Shown piece after piece: positions 17,766 to 26,757 of a DNA stretch of 64,000 nt. The notes beneath the pieces are model-generated. The model had not been told where the DNA came from. It did no database searches and was given only the letters and a program-made list of their open reading frames with translations. Source of the stretch: CAZHGD01 sp964531735. GTDB lineage: Bacteria; Armatimonadota; UBA10988. The stretch spans positions 1 through 64,000 of the forward strand of contig CAZHGD010000013.1 in the NCBI GenBank assembly GCA_964531735.1, written 5' to 3'. Within the stretch, counting starts at the first letter, position 1; each line of letters begins with the position of its first letter. The translations under genes were made by a program, and so were the position numbers.

Positions 17766-19124
17766 GTGGCGGTTGCTACGGCCGTGCTTGCGCGACGATG
17801 GTGCCTGCTCGCGGTGTTGGTGGTCGCGGTGCGGCCCACCCATGCCGGCGTGTTTGACCTCGCGCTGGGCAGCGACGACGTGTCGCACGCCTGGGTGCCG
17901 CGGCCGGAGCGGGGGATGTTGACGACCGATGACGAGGCGCTGCAGGCACGGCCGCGCGTCGATCACGAGTACCGGAGCGGGCCGCGGCTGCGCTGGTGGC
18001 GAGGCGGCCGGCTCGATGGCGCCGCGGATTCGAGCGCCGATCTGTGGCGCGTCTCCGCGCGGGTGGCCGGTGCGCGCCTTCAGGCCGAACTGTGGCGCGA
18101 GCGTGACGCCATCGACCAGGGCCGCACCACGCACGACACCTCGGCCAGCGCGCGGCTGCCGCAGGCCAGCCTTCGGCTGGTCTGCCCTGTGACGCCGCGC
18201 TGGCGTCTGGCCGCCGGCTACGACTACCAGCGCTGGCAGTTCGAGGCCCTGTCCAGCAGTCCGAAGCTGCAACCAACCAGCGACGGGGTCTTCGCGCTCG
18301 ACCAGCGGCGGCAGCGCTGCTGGCTGGGTGTCGGTGGCGACATCGGCGACTTGAGTCTGGCGCTGAACGGGGCTTGGCGCGACCATCGTGGCTCGCTGTC
18401 CACGCACCTGCGCCACATGCTGGGCACCGTCGGCCTGGGCGGGCCCGGCTACGAGATAGCCGCCGTGGTGGGTGTCCGGGCCGGCGCCGGCTGGTGCGTC
18501 CGCCTCGGTGCCGGCTACACCAACGTGCGCAGCCATGCGGGGATCCGGCTGGATGGTGTGCGCCACGGTCGCTCATCGCCCTATGAGACGGAGTTCCGCT
18601 GGTCGGCCGAGGCGCAGGGCGCGGTCAGCTCGTCGCTCGACTGGTGGGGCGCGGTCTACCACCGGCGGTTCCACTTCGGTGACGCCGGCGGTGCGACGGC
18701 CCTGGCCCCGCCACTCGGCTCGCTCATCGGCCCGTACTACCGAGTCAGCGCCGACCTGGACCTGATGATGACCGGGTTGGGCAGCGGGCTCTCTTGGCGC
18801 GCCGACCGGCGCTCGCAACTGTCCACCGCGATCAACCTCGGCGTCGGCCACGCAGTAGGCGGCTACGGCGCCTGGGAACGGAACGGTAGCAAGCCGGAGA
18901 AGCTGATCAGCACGAGTAGCGTGGACCAGGGCCTGCTGCTGCTGGGCCTGTCGCTCAGCGGCGAGCAGCGTCTGGGCACGGTCACCGTGGGCGCGGGCAC
19001 GTTCGCGCCGGTGCTCCTGCCGCACAACCGGCGAGCGCGCCCGTCGGGCGGCGGGGCGGGCGGGCAGGGCTCGCGGATCGCGGTGGGCGTGCCCTTCCGC
19101 GTCTGGGTGTCAGTGCCGTGGTAA
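17766..19124 (+). CDS. Putative outer-membrane beta-barrel protein, unknown function
   Basis: 452 aa. GTG start at 17766 is preferred because GGAGGGGG stands six bases upstream and it opens a clear signal peptide (two arginines, then CLLAVLVVAV, cleavage after HAG). The mature protein alternates polar and hydrophobic/aromatic residues in many short strands (for example WRLAAGYDYQRWQFEAL, GWCVRLGAGYTNVRSHAG, SLDWWGAVYHRRFHFG), typical of outer-membrane barrels, and ends in FRVWVSVPW, an aromatic C-terminal strand of the kind recognised by the BAM machinery. No family recognised. It follows the EF-hand lipoprotein and its stop is two bases from the convergent rel gene, with no room for a separate terminator. 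Confidence 0.7.
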   Translation: MAVATAVLARRWCLLAVLVVAVRPTHAGVFDLALGSDDVSHAWVPRPERGMLTTDDEALQARPRVDHEYRSGPRLRWWRGGRLDGAADSSADLWRVSARVAGARLQAELWRERDAIDQGRTTHDTSASARLPQASLRLVCPVTPRWRLAAGYDYQRWQFEALSSSPKLQPTSDGVFALDQRRQRCWLGVGGDIGDLSLALNGAWRDHRGSLSTHLRHMLGTVGLGGPGYEIAAVVGVRAGAGWCVRLGAGYTNVRSHAGIRLDGVRHGRSSPYETEFRWSAEAQGAVSSSLDWWGAVYHRRFHFGDAGGATALAPPLGSLIGPYYRVSADLDLMMTGLGSGLSWRADRRSQLSTAINLGVGHAVGGYGAWERNGSKPEKLISTSSVDQGLLLLGLSLSGEQRLGTVTVGAGTFAPVLLPHNRRARPSGGGAGGQGSRIAVGVPFRVWVSVPW

Positions 19125-19126
19125 CG

Positions 19127-21724
19127 TCAGTCGCCGCTGCGCCCGCGCTTGCGCCGCCGCGACGGCGCCGAGCGCGGTGCCCGGCGCCGCGTGTCCTTCT
19201 CGACATCGTGGTAGACCTGTCCACGCAGCGAGACCTTGAGCACGCCAAGTGAGGGCAGCCGGTTGAGCAGTTGCTCCAACTGCGTGCGGTCCACCAACTC
19301 CAGGTTGAGCCGCATCGTCGCCATGTGGTCGGTACCGGCCTTGTAGAGCCGCGGCGAGACCGTGTTGATGCGCAGGATGTTGACGCCCAGGTCGCTCATC
19401 AACTGCGTCAGGTCGCGCAGCAAGCCGATGCGGTCCTGAGCGCGTATCTCCAGCGGCACGTCGTAGAGCAGATGCTCGGTCTGCGACCAGTCGAGGCGCA
19501 CGATCCGGTCGGGTTCCTTCTCGCGCAGGTACCGGACGTTGGAGCAGTCCTCGCGATGGATGGCGATGCCGGTGCCGCGCGTAATGTAGCCGCAGATCGG
19601 GTCGCCCGGGATGGGCAGACAGCACTTGCTGCGCCGCATCATCAGCGTACTCAGGCCCTGGTACGAGGCGGCGGCCTCCTGGCGCGGCTCTTCAGGCACG
19701 GCATCGGGTGGCAGCGGCTCGGGCAGCGTGTCGGTCAGGCCCGCTGCTTCCCAGGCTTCATCGATGTCCAACTGCATCTGGCGGACGACGCCTTCGGCCG
19801 CCGTGACGCCGTCACCGACGGCCGTGAGCAGGTCCTCGGTGCAGTGGTAGTTGCGGCGCCGGGCGATGCGCGTGAGGACGTCTTCGACCGGCTGGTCCGG
19901 GGCGCGGCGCCGGTGTGTGGCCGGCAACTCGCGGTCGCGGCGGTAGAGGTCTTCGAGGTCGACATGGATGCGCGCGGCTTCTTCTTCGAGCAGCCGCTGG
20001 CCTTGCTCGATGAGCGTGCCGCGCTCCTGGCGGCGGAAGTACTGCCGGATCCGGTTGCGGGCCGTGGGCGTGCGCACGAACTTGAGCCAGTCGCGCGACG
20101 GCCCGGTGTTGCGCTGGCGGATGATGTCCACCTGGTCGCCGTTGTGGAGCTGATAGTCCAGCGGCACCATCCGCTTGTTGACCCGCGCGCCGACGGTGGT
20201 GTGGCCGACCTCGGTGTGGATGCGGTAGCTGAAGTCCACCACGGTGGCGCCCTTGGGCAGGTCGATGACCTCGCCTTTGGGCGTGAACACGAAGACCTCT
20301 TCTTCCCAGAGGCTGCCCTCGACCTCCTGCATGAACTCGTCGACTTCGGCGTCGTTCCGGCCGTCATCGCTGTCCGGCACCGGCATCGGCGGCGATTCCT
20401 TGGCCATCTCGAACAGCCGGCGCAGAATGGTCAGCTTGTTGGCGAAAGTCTCGTCAACGACGCCGTCTTCCTTGTAGCGCCAGTGCGCCGCGACGCCGTA
20501 CTCCGCCTGGCGGTGCATGTCGTCGGTCCGGATCTGCACCTCCATGGGGCCATGACCCGGCACAATCACCTTGGTGTGGATGGACCGGTAGCCATTGGCC
20601 TTGGGGCTGGAGATGTAGTCGGCGAAGTGCTCGGGTTGGTGCGGCCACAGGCTATGTACGATGTACAGCACCTTGTAGCAGTGCCAGACCGTGTCGGTGA
20701 CCACGCGGATGGCTTCGAGGTCGTAGATGTCGTCGAAGTTGATGCCTTGCCGGCGCATCTTGTTGTAGATGCTGCACAGGTGCTTCGGGCGGCCGTAGAC
20801 GTCGCCAGGAACGTTCTCGTTGGCGAGGGCCTCGCGGATCCGTTTGACGACCGCGTCGATTTCGACGATGCGCTCGTCGCGCGTCTTGGACACGCGACGC
20901 TCGATCTCGAAGAACTCCTCCGGCTCGAGGTACCGGAACGCCAGGTCTTCCATCTCCCACTTGATGCGCCAGATGCCGAGGCGATCGGCCAGCTTGGCAT
21001 AGATGACCTCGGTCTCGCGCGCGATCTTGATCTGCTTCGCCCGGCGCTTGGCGAACAGCGTCTGCATGTTGTGCAGACGGTCGGCCAGCTTGATCATCAG
21101 CACGCGCACGTCGCGTGCGGCAGCGACCACCATGCGGCGGAGGTTCTCGGCTTGCAGTCGCTTGCGGATCTCCTCGACCCGCTCGGCGTTGCCCTTCTGG
21201 TCGGCCCGCCTCGGGCGCAGGCCCTGCAGTTCGAAGAAGCGCACCTCGCTGAGACGCGTCACGCCCTCAACCAGTGAGTTGATGGTCTTGCCGAAGTCCT
21301 CCAGGAGCTGCGCCTGCACATCTTCCTTGAGCCGCTCCACCATGTGCTGGAGGTTCTGGATCTCGGCCGCGATGGTCTCGGACTGCTTGCGCCGACTGGG
21401 CGGCAGTTCGTCCAGCTCGCGCTGCAGCCGCTTGATCTCACGCTCCTCGTCCTGAGCGCAGTCCTCAATGGCATCGTGCAGCAGGCAGGCCGCCAAGGCG
21501 TCCTCGTCGGCCTCGATGTCGGCCAGTATGTGCGCCGCGGCCAACGGATGCGTGATGTACGGTTCGCCGCTCTGGCGGAGCTGGCCGTCGTGGACCTTGT
21601 AGGCAAACGCGTAGGCGCGCCGGACCAGAGCGAAGTCGGCGTCAGGACGGTAGGCGACGACCCGCTGCAGCAGCTCCTCGAAGTGGGCGTCGATCTCGGC
21701 TTTGGTCTGGAGAAGCGTGCTCAT
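19127..21724 (-). CDS. Bifunctional (p)ppGpp synthetase/hydrolase, Rel/SpoT family, with unusual insertions and motif
   Basis: 865 aa (usual 700-780). Order: HD hydrolase (~35-225) with HDAIED at 83-88 and KLADRLHNM, so hydrolysis residues look intact; synthetase (~310-430) with YDLEAIRVV, DYISSPKANGYRSIHT and VQIRT; TGS (~470-535, VFVFTPKGEVIDLP); a conserved zinc-finger-like CCLPIPGDPICGYITRG; and a C-terminal ACT domain with a basic tail. Two features are odd: about 40 extra residues of charged heptad-like helix (around 90-142) inside the HD domain plus a shorter insertion near 165-190, and the synthetase charge motif reads HFAD (366-369) instead of RXKD (SpoT-like) or EXDD (RelA-like). 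It sets ppGpp levels in the stringent response. Last gene of a minus-strand run, 12 bases after the GT2 gene. Confidence 0.94.
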   Translation of the reverse strand: MSTLLQTKAEIDAHFEELLQRVVAYRPDADFALVRRAYAFAYKVHDGQLRQSGEPYITHPLAAAHILADIEADEDALAACLLHDAIEDCAQDEEREIKRLQRELDELPPSRRKQSETIAAEIQNLQHMVERLKEDVQAQLLEDFGKTINSLVEGVTRLSEVRFFELQGLRPRRADQKGNAERVEEIRKRLQAENLRRMVVAAARDVRVLMIKLADRLHNMQTLFAKRRAKQIKIARETEVIYAKLADRLGIWRIKWEMEDLAFRYLEPEEFFEIERRVSKTRDERIVEIDAVVKRIREALANENVPGDVYGRPKHLCSIYNKMRRQGINFDDIYDLEAIRVVTDTVWHCYKVLYIVHSLWPHQPEHFADYISSPKANGYRSIHTKVIVPGHGPMEVQIRTDDMHRQAEYGVAAHWRYKEDGVVDETFANKLTILRRLFEMAKESPPMPVPDSDDGRNDAEVDEFMQEVEGSLWEEEVFVFTPKGEVIDLPKGATVVDFSYRIHTEVGHTTVGARVNKRMVPLDYQLHNGDQVDIIRQRNTGPSRDWLKFVRTPTARNRIRQYFRRQERGTLIEQGQRLLEEEAARIHVDLEDLYRRDRELPATHRRRAPDQPVEDVLTRIARRRNYHCTEDLLTAVGDGVTAAEGVVRQMQLDIDEAWEAAGLTDTLPEPLPPDAVPEEPRQEAAASYQGLSTLMMRRSKCCLPIPGDPICGYITRGTGIAIHREDCSNVRYLREKEPDRIVRLDWSQTEHLLYDVPLEIRAQDRIGLLRDLTQLMSDLGVNILRINTVSPRLYKAGTDHMATMRLNLELVDRTQLEQLLNRLPSLGVLKVSLRGQVYHDVEKDTRRRAPRSAPSRRRKRGRSGD

Positions 21725-21736
21725 CGCCCCGGTGTC

Positions 21737-22612
21737 CTATCGTCCCGCCCGTGCTCGACACCAGATCAGGGCATAGCGCAGTGCCACGAGTGGCGCGGCC
21801 AGTGCCGCAGCGGCGCGTCCGTAGTGTTTGCGCACGTACCGAGACATGCTGCGATGGTGCTCGCGAACCATGGCCAGCGGGCAGTGATCGCTGCTCCGCC
21901 CGATGAGGTGGGTAACCCGGGCGGTCGGCAGGTAGGTCACCCGCCAGCCGGACTGGTGCGCTCGGAGACACCAGTCCATGTCCTCACAGTACATGAAGAA
22001 CCGTTCGTCCAGCAAGCCGATCTCGGCCAGTGTCTGGTCGCGGACCATCAGGCAGGCGCCCGAGAGCCAGTCGACCTCGCGCGCTTCGCGGTGGTCCCAG
22101 TCGGCCATGAGGTAGGCGCGAGCCCAGCGGTTGTCGCGCACCAGTTGGCCCAGTGGCGTGTTGCGGAACAGCATGGCGCCGACGGACGGGAACCTCCGGC
22201 AGGACGACTGCAAGCTGCCGTCGCCGTTGAGCAGCATCGGTGCCAACAGACCGGCGGCTGGATTGGCGTCGGCGTGTTCGACCAGCCGCTCGATGGCGTG
22301 CTCGTGGACCAGACAGTCCGGATTGAGCAGCAGGTGATACCGGGCGGCGACACTGCGCAGCACCACGTTGTTGGCGGCGGCAAAGCCGAGGTTCCGGCGC
22401 ATTGGCAGGACCCGGACTTCGGGAAAGCGGCGCGTGATGAGCGGCACGGAGCCATCAGTGGAACCGTTGTCCACCACGGACACGAGCAACCGCAGACGCC
22501 GCTGCGCCGGTCGCAGCGAAAGTAGGCACCGCGCCAGATCGTCCCGGGCGTTCCAGTTGACGATGACGACGGATACGTCCACGCAGGCGTCTGCCGCGGC
22601 TACGGCTGTCAT
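21737..22612 (-). CDS. Family 2 glycosyltransferase
   Basis: 291 aa GT-A fold enzyme. Visible motifs: VVIVNWNARDDL at the start of the Rossmann-like half, VVDNGSTDGS (nucleotide-sugar binding), LLLNPDC in the position of the DXD metal motif, and the acceptor-side FFMYCEDMDWCLRA block with the ED pair expected of the catalytic base. This is the rhamnosyltransferase-type (WbbL-like) branch, which adds a sugar to cell-surface polysaccharides from the cytoplasmic face. A short hydrophobic C-terminus (ALAAPLVALRYALIW) may associate with the membrane. It lies 31 bases after the nucleoside hydrolase and 12 bases before rel on the same strand, so co-transcription is likely, although the functions differ. 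Donor and acceptor unknown. Confidence 0.9.
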   Translation of the reverse strand: MTAVAAADACVDVSVVIVNWNARDDLARCLLSLRPAQRRLRLLVSVVDNGSTDGSVPLITRRFPEVRVLPMRRNLGFAAANNVVLRSVAARYHLLLNPDCLVHEHAIERLVEHADANPAAGLLAPMLLNGDGSLQSSCRRFPSVGAMLFRNTPLGQLVRDNRWARAYLMADWDHREAREVDWLSGACLMVRDQTLAEIGLLDERFFMYCEDMDWCLRAHQSGWRVTYLPTARVTHLIGRSSDHCPLAMVREHHRSMSRYVRKHYGRAAAALAAPLVALRYALIWCRARAGR

Positions 22613-22643
22613 GGCCGAATTGTGCCGGTCGGCCGGGATACTG

Positions 22644-23543
22644 TCAACCGCCGACGACGCCGAAGTAGTGGTCGAAGAAGCGGGCCGGCTCGACGGTGGC
22701 CGCGATCCGGTGCTGCGGCTGCTCGCCGCCGGCGTCGAAGCGCGTCAGGCCGAAGGCCAACTCGCTGTGCGTATCGACCCGGACCTGGCCGTCGCGCCAG
22801 GTACACAGGTCGGGCTCGAACAGGCACGCGGCCGCCAGCGGGTCATGGAAGGTGAGCCGGCCGGCGTGGTGGAACCAGACCTCGGCCATGTCGAGGACCG
22901 CCGAGAGTGGCCCTCCGGCGGTGCGGAAGCGCGAGCGGACCGCATCGGGCTCCATGGTGCACTGCAGCGTCACGTCCAGGCCGACGGCCTGTGTGCCGAC
23001 CGGACCACGATCGAAGGCGATCCGCGCCGCCTCCGGGTCGCAGAGGATGTTCCACTCGCTGTATGGCCCGTGCGCTTCGTAGGGCAGGAAGCGGCCACCC
23101 ATCATCGTGTAGCCGGCGAGCAGCGACGGGATCTCCGGGTCGGTCGCGAACAGCAGACCGATGTTGGTCAGCGGGCCGATGGAGAGCAAGGTGATCTCAC
23201 CGGGGTTGGCGCGGATGGTCTGCCGCAGCCATTCCACAGCGGTGCTCGGCGCGAAGTCGGCGCGGTGCGGCCAGCGCTCCAGCGCGGCCGCCTGCCTGGC
23301 CTCGCCCTGGGTGACACCGCGCAGCAGCGAGGGCTCCGGCCCGCAGTGGATCGGCACCTCCGCTCGCCCGGCGGCGCGGCACACGGCATCGGCCAGCCGA
23401 GCGCGGTCGAGCTGCGCGCCCGACGCGATGCTGATGCCGACCAACTCGCAGCGCGGCTGCAGCAGCAGATAGGCCAGCGCCACCGCGTCATCGATGTCGG
23501 TACCGATATCCGTGTCCAGGATCACCCGCAGTCGGTCGCTCAC
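22644..23543 (-). CDS. Inosine-uridine-preferring nucleoside hydrolase family
   Basis: 299 aa. The calcium-binding fingerprint of the family is at residues 10-19 (DTDIGTDIDD), and later blocks SIGPLTNIGLL, GPYSEWNILCDPEAA and HDPLAAACLFEP carry the expected ligand and substrate residues. Members hydrolyse the N-glycosidic bond of ribonucleosides to free base plus ribose for salvage; some act on pyrimidine or other nucleosides, so specificity is open. ATG start; no signal peptide, so cytosolic. It is followed by the GT2 gene and preceded by the hybrid kinase gene (64-base gap). An adenosine-deaminase-family gene at 35282 is the other nucleoside-salvage gene in the window, but not adjacent. Confidence 0.93.
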   Translation of the reverse strand: MSDRLRVILDTDIGTDIDDAVALAYLLLQPRCELVGISIASGAQLDRARLADAVCRAAGRAEVPIHCGPEPSLLRGVTQGEARQAAALERWPHRADFAPSTAVEWLRQTIRANPGEITLLSIGPLTNIGLLFATDPEIPSLLAGYTMMGGRFLPYEAHGPYSEWNILCDPEAARIAFDRGPVGTQAVGLDVTLQCTMEPDAVRSRFRTAGGPLSAVLDMAEVWFHHAGRLTFHDPLAAACLFEPDLCTWRDGQVRVDTHSELAFGLTRFDAGGEQPQHRIAATVEPARFFDHYFGVVGG

Positions 23544-23607
23544 GACTCTCTCCCATGTGGCCGCTCGATTCGTGCCAGGGCGGCACGCTCCTTCTGGGCA
23601 CTCGAGG

Positions 23608-26600
23608 TCAGCTCTGCTCGCCGCCGGCCTGGTCGATCAGTTGCCGCACCTTGCCGAGGAGCTCTTCGAGGCGGAACGGCTTGGAGACGACCTCGACGCC
23701 CTCGGGCACCGTCTGGCCGACGGTGAGGACATCGTAGCTGTAGCCGCTGGCGAGGAGCACGGGCACGTCCGGCCGCAGCTCGCGCACGGCCTGATAGACC
23801 GCGTAACCACTGCGGTGTGGCATGACCACGTCGCTGACGACAATGGCGATGTCGTCGATGTGGGCCGCGAACAGCTCCAGTGCCTCGCGACCGTCGCGGG
23901 CCTCGACGACGCGGTAGCCGCCGCGGCGCAGCAGACGCGCCCCGAGTTTGCGCACCATCTCGTCGTCCTCTGCCAGCAGCACGGTCTCGCCACGGCCGGC
24001 GCCGGCCTGGGTGGCGGGTGCCGGCAGCGCCGAGGTCGGCGACTCGGGGCTGGCCGCGACCGGCCAGAAGGTGCTGAACGTCGAGCCGGCACCCACCGCG
24101 CTGGTGACGTGCACGAAGCCATGGTGTTGCTTGACGATGCCGAACACGGTGGCCAGGCCGAGCCCGGTGCCCTTGCCCAGCTCCTTGGTGCTGAAGAACG
24201 GCTCGAAGACGCGCTCGATGACTTCAGGCGGCATGCCGCAGCCCTCGTCGCGGACCGCCAAGGAGACGAAGCGACCCTCTTCAGCCCACGGATGCGAGGC
24301 GCAGAAGCGGTCGTCGAAGGCGTGCAGACCCAGCCGGATGGTGAGCCTGCCGCCATCCAGCATCGCGTCGCGGGCGTTGACGCACAGGTTCATCAGGACC
24401 TGCTCGACCTGATGGCGGTCGACGTCGACGGGCGGCGCTCCATGGAGCGGCAGGAACGAGCACTCGATGTGCTCACCAAGGATACGGGTCAGCATCTTCA
24501 TCAGGCCCTCGACCACGACGTTGAGATCGAGGACCTCCGGGTGACTGGCCTCGCGGCGGCTGAACAGCAGCAACTGGGTGACCAGGTGCTTGGCTCGTTC
24601 GGCGGCCGCCACGATCTGGTTGAGTTCCTGGACCGTGGGATGGTCCGAGGGCAGCCCGGCCAGCGCGAGATCGCTATAGCCGCTGATCACCTGCAGCAGA
24701 TTGTTGAAGTCATGGGCCACGCCGCCGGCGAGTTGACCGACGGCTTCCATCTTCTGGGCCTGGCGCAACTGCCGCTCGAGTTGCAACTCGGTGGTCACGT
24801 CGCGCTTGACGGCGACGATGTTGACCACCTCACCGCGCTCGTTCCGCACCGGCGACAGCACCGCCTCGAAGTAGACCGGTGTGCCGTCCTTGCGCCGATT
24901 GACCAGGCGGCCGGACCAGGCCTGCCCGTCGCGCAGGGCCTGCCACATGTTGGTGACCGTGTCATTGGCGTCGCCCTCAGGGCGCAGGATATCGGCCGGG
25001 CTGCCGAGCACCTCGGCCCGCGTGTAGCCGGTGACCCGTTCGAACGCCGGGTTGGTGTACTCGAAGCGCCCCTCGGGATCGGTGATGAAGACGATCTCGC
25101 CGGCCTGTTCGATGGCCTGGGCCAGGCGGCGGAGGGCGGTCTCGCTCTCGCGACGCTCGGTGATGTCGCTGTGAATGCCGACCAGGCGTCGCGGGCGGCC
25201 TTTGGCGTCGCGACTGACGACCTGTCCGCGGCAGGCGACCCAGCGATAGGTGCCGTTCTGGTGGCGCAAGCGACACTGCGAGCGGAAGCGCCCGTCGCGC
25301 TGCGAGGCCTGTGCCAGGAAGTCGCGGAGCAGGGGCCGCCGGTCCTCCGGGTGGAGGAGATGGATCCAGGCGCCGAAGCTGATCTGGAACTCACTGGGGT
25401 CATAGCCCAGCATGGCGTAGCTCTGAGTGCTCCAGACCACCTGGCCGGTGTCGACGACCCAGTCGAAGTAGCCGTCGTAGGCTGCGTCGATGACGAGTTG
25501 GAGTCGCTCATCGGTGGCCAACCGCTCGGCCTCGGCCAGCTTGCTGGCCGTGATGTCGGCGTGGACACCGGCGACCAGCGTGGCCCGGCCGGTGGCGTCT
25601 CGCTCCAGCACGCGGGCCCAGTGCTGGACCCATAGCCAGTGGCCGTCGCAGTGCCGGAGCCGTAGCGTGCCCTCGATCCGATCCGGCCACCACCCGCCGA
25701 TGACGCCGCTGATCGTCTGGCGCAGAGCAGCGCGGTCAGCGGGGTGGGCCTGTGAGACGACCCACTCGACCGTCGGCACAATCTGGTCGCTCGCGTACCC
25801 GAGCATGGTGAGGAAGCGGCGGTTGCCGGTGATCCGGCCGGTCTGGGGCGCCCACTCGTAAGTGCCCAGGCCGGCGCCGTCCACGGCGACTTCGAAATGC
25901 CGCTCGATCTGCCGCAACTGCGCCTCGGCGTGCTTGAGCCCGCTGATGTCACGGACGAGCGCGATGGCGCCGATGATATCGCCTTGGGCGTTGCGGTGAG
26001 GGCCGTAGATGGGTGACACGAAGCCCGAGCGCCCGGTACGCGAGACGCGGTAGGGCACGTCGGGTGCGTGAACGGTCTCGCCGGCCAAGGCGCGCTGTAC
26101 GAGCAACGGGAACGGATGCTGCTGGAGGTGCGGGAAGACCTCGGGCGCGGGCCGCCCGACGACAATCGAGGCCGCAAGCCCGCTGATGGCCTCCATGGCC
26201 GAGTTCCAGACCATGATCTTCAGCTCGCGGTCCACGACCACGATCCCGCCGTGCATGTTGGCCAGCACTTCGGTGTGGAGCTGGTGCGCGTTGCGGAGGG
26301 CCTGCTCCTCGGCGTACCGAGCGGTCTCATCCCGGAGCGCAATGGTCGCGCCGCCATCGGGCAGCGGCGATGTCTCCACCTGCCAGACCACCGTCTGGCC
26401 ATCGCGACCCGCAAACACGATCTGCCGGCGCGCCGGCGCCTGGTCGACGGCGGCAAGGGCGTCCGCGCACGCGTCCGGCGGCCAGATGCCGTCGAGCGGG
26501 CGGCCGGTCAGCTCGCCCGCGGGCATCTCCAACAGACGAACGGCAGCCGTGTTGGCGAACTGACAGCTTCCGTCAGGTGCCGCCACAACGAGCGCACAGG

Positions 26601-26691
26601 GGGCTGTCTGCAACCACTGCCAACAGCCCTCACATCCCGCCCCAACAACCCCTGGCCTGGGTCCGTGCCCTGCCTCGCTATCCATCCTCAC
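23608..26691 (-). CDS. Cytosolic multi-PAS hybrid sensor histidine kinase
   Basis: 1,027 aa with no transmembrane segment. Five PAS-type units in tandem: about residues 27-130, 142-265, 270-395, 400-525 and 527-650, several ending in the PAC-like DITASK/DITERR/DVTTE signature. The dimerisation domain has the phospho-accepting H660 in GGVAHDFNNLL, a common form in hybrid kinases; an HATPase domain follows (CVNARDAML, DEGCGMPP, GKGTGLGLATVFGIV). A linker rich in Ser/Pro leads to a C-terminal receiver with acceptor D954 in VVSDVVMPH. It senses a soluble or redox/light cue through PAS cofactors not identifiable here. No dedicated response regulator is adjacent, so its output is probably the receiver or a remote protein. 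Confidence 0.92.
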   Translation of the reverse strand: MRMDSEAGHGPRPGVVGAGCEGCWQWLQTAPCALVVAAPDGSCQFANTAAVRLLEMPAGELTGRPLDGIWPPDACADALAAVDQAPARRQIVFAGRDGQTVVWQVETSPLPDGGATIALRDETARYAEEQALRNAHQLHTEVLANMHGGIVVVDRELKIMVWNSAMEAISGLAASIVVGRPAPEVFPHLQQHPFPLLVQRALAGETVHAPDVPYRVSRTGRSGFVSPIYGPHRNAQGDIIGAIALVRDISGLKHAEAQLRQIERHFEVAVDGAGLGTYEWAPQTGRITGNRRFLTMLGYASDQIVPTVEWVVSQAHPADRAALRQTISGVIGGWWPDRIEGTLRLRHCDGHWLWVQHWARVLERDATGRATLVAGVHADITASKLAEAERLATDERLQLVIDAAYDGYFDWVVDTGQVVWSTQSYAMLGYDPSEFQISFGAWIHLLHPEDRRPLLRDFLAQASQRDGRFRSQCRLRHQNGTYRWVACRGQVVSRDAKGRPRRLVGIHSDITERRESETALRRLAQAIEQAGEIVFITDPEGRFEYTNPAFERVTGYTRAEVLGSPADILRPEGDANDTVTNMWQALRDGQAWSGRLVNRRKDGTPVYFEAVLSPVRNERGEVVNIVAVKRDVTTELQLERQLRQAQKMEAVGQLAGGVAHDFNNLLQVISGYSDLALAGLPSDHPTVQELNQIVAAAERAKHLVTQLLLFSRREASHPEVLDLNVVVEGLMKMLTRILGEHIECSFLPLHGAPPVDVDRHQVEQVLMNLCVNARDAMLDGGRLTIRLGLHAFDDRFCASHPWAEEGRFVSLAVRDEGCGMPPEVIERVFEPFFSTKELGKGTGLGLATVFGIVKQHHGFVHVTSAVGAGSTFSTFWPVAASPESPTSALPAPATQAGAGRGETVLLAEDDEMVRKLGARLLRRGGYRVVEARDGREALELFAAHIDDIAIVVSDVVMPHRSGYAVYQAVRELRPDVPVLLASGYSYDVLTVGQTVPEGVEVVSKPFRLEELLGKVRQLIDQAGGEQS

Positions 26692-26757
26692 CTCGGCACC
26701 CCCGATGGGGGTGGTGCTGCGCCGCGGCCCACCTCTAGGGCCCTGACCGTCGCGCCA

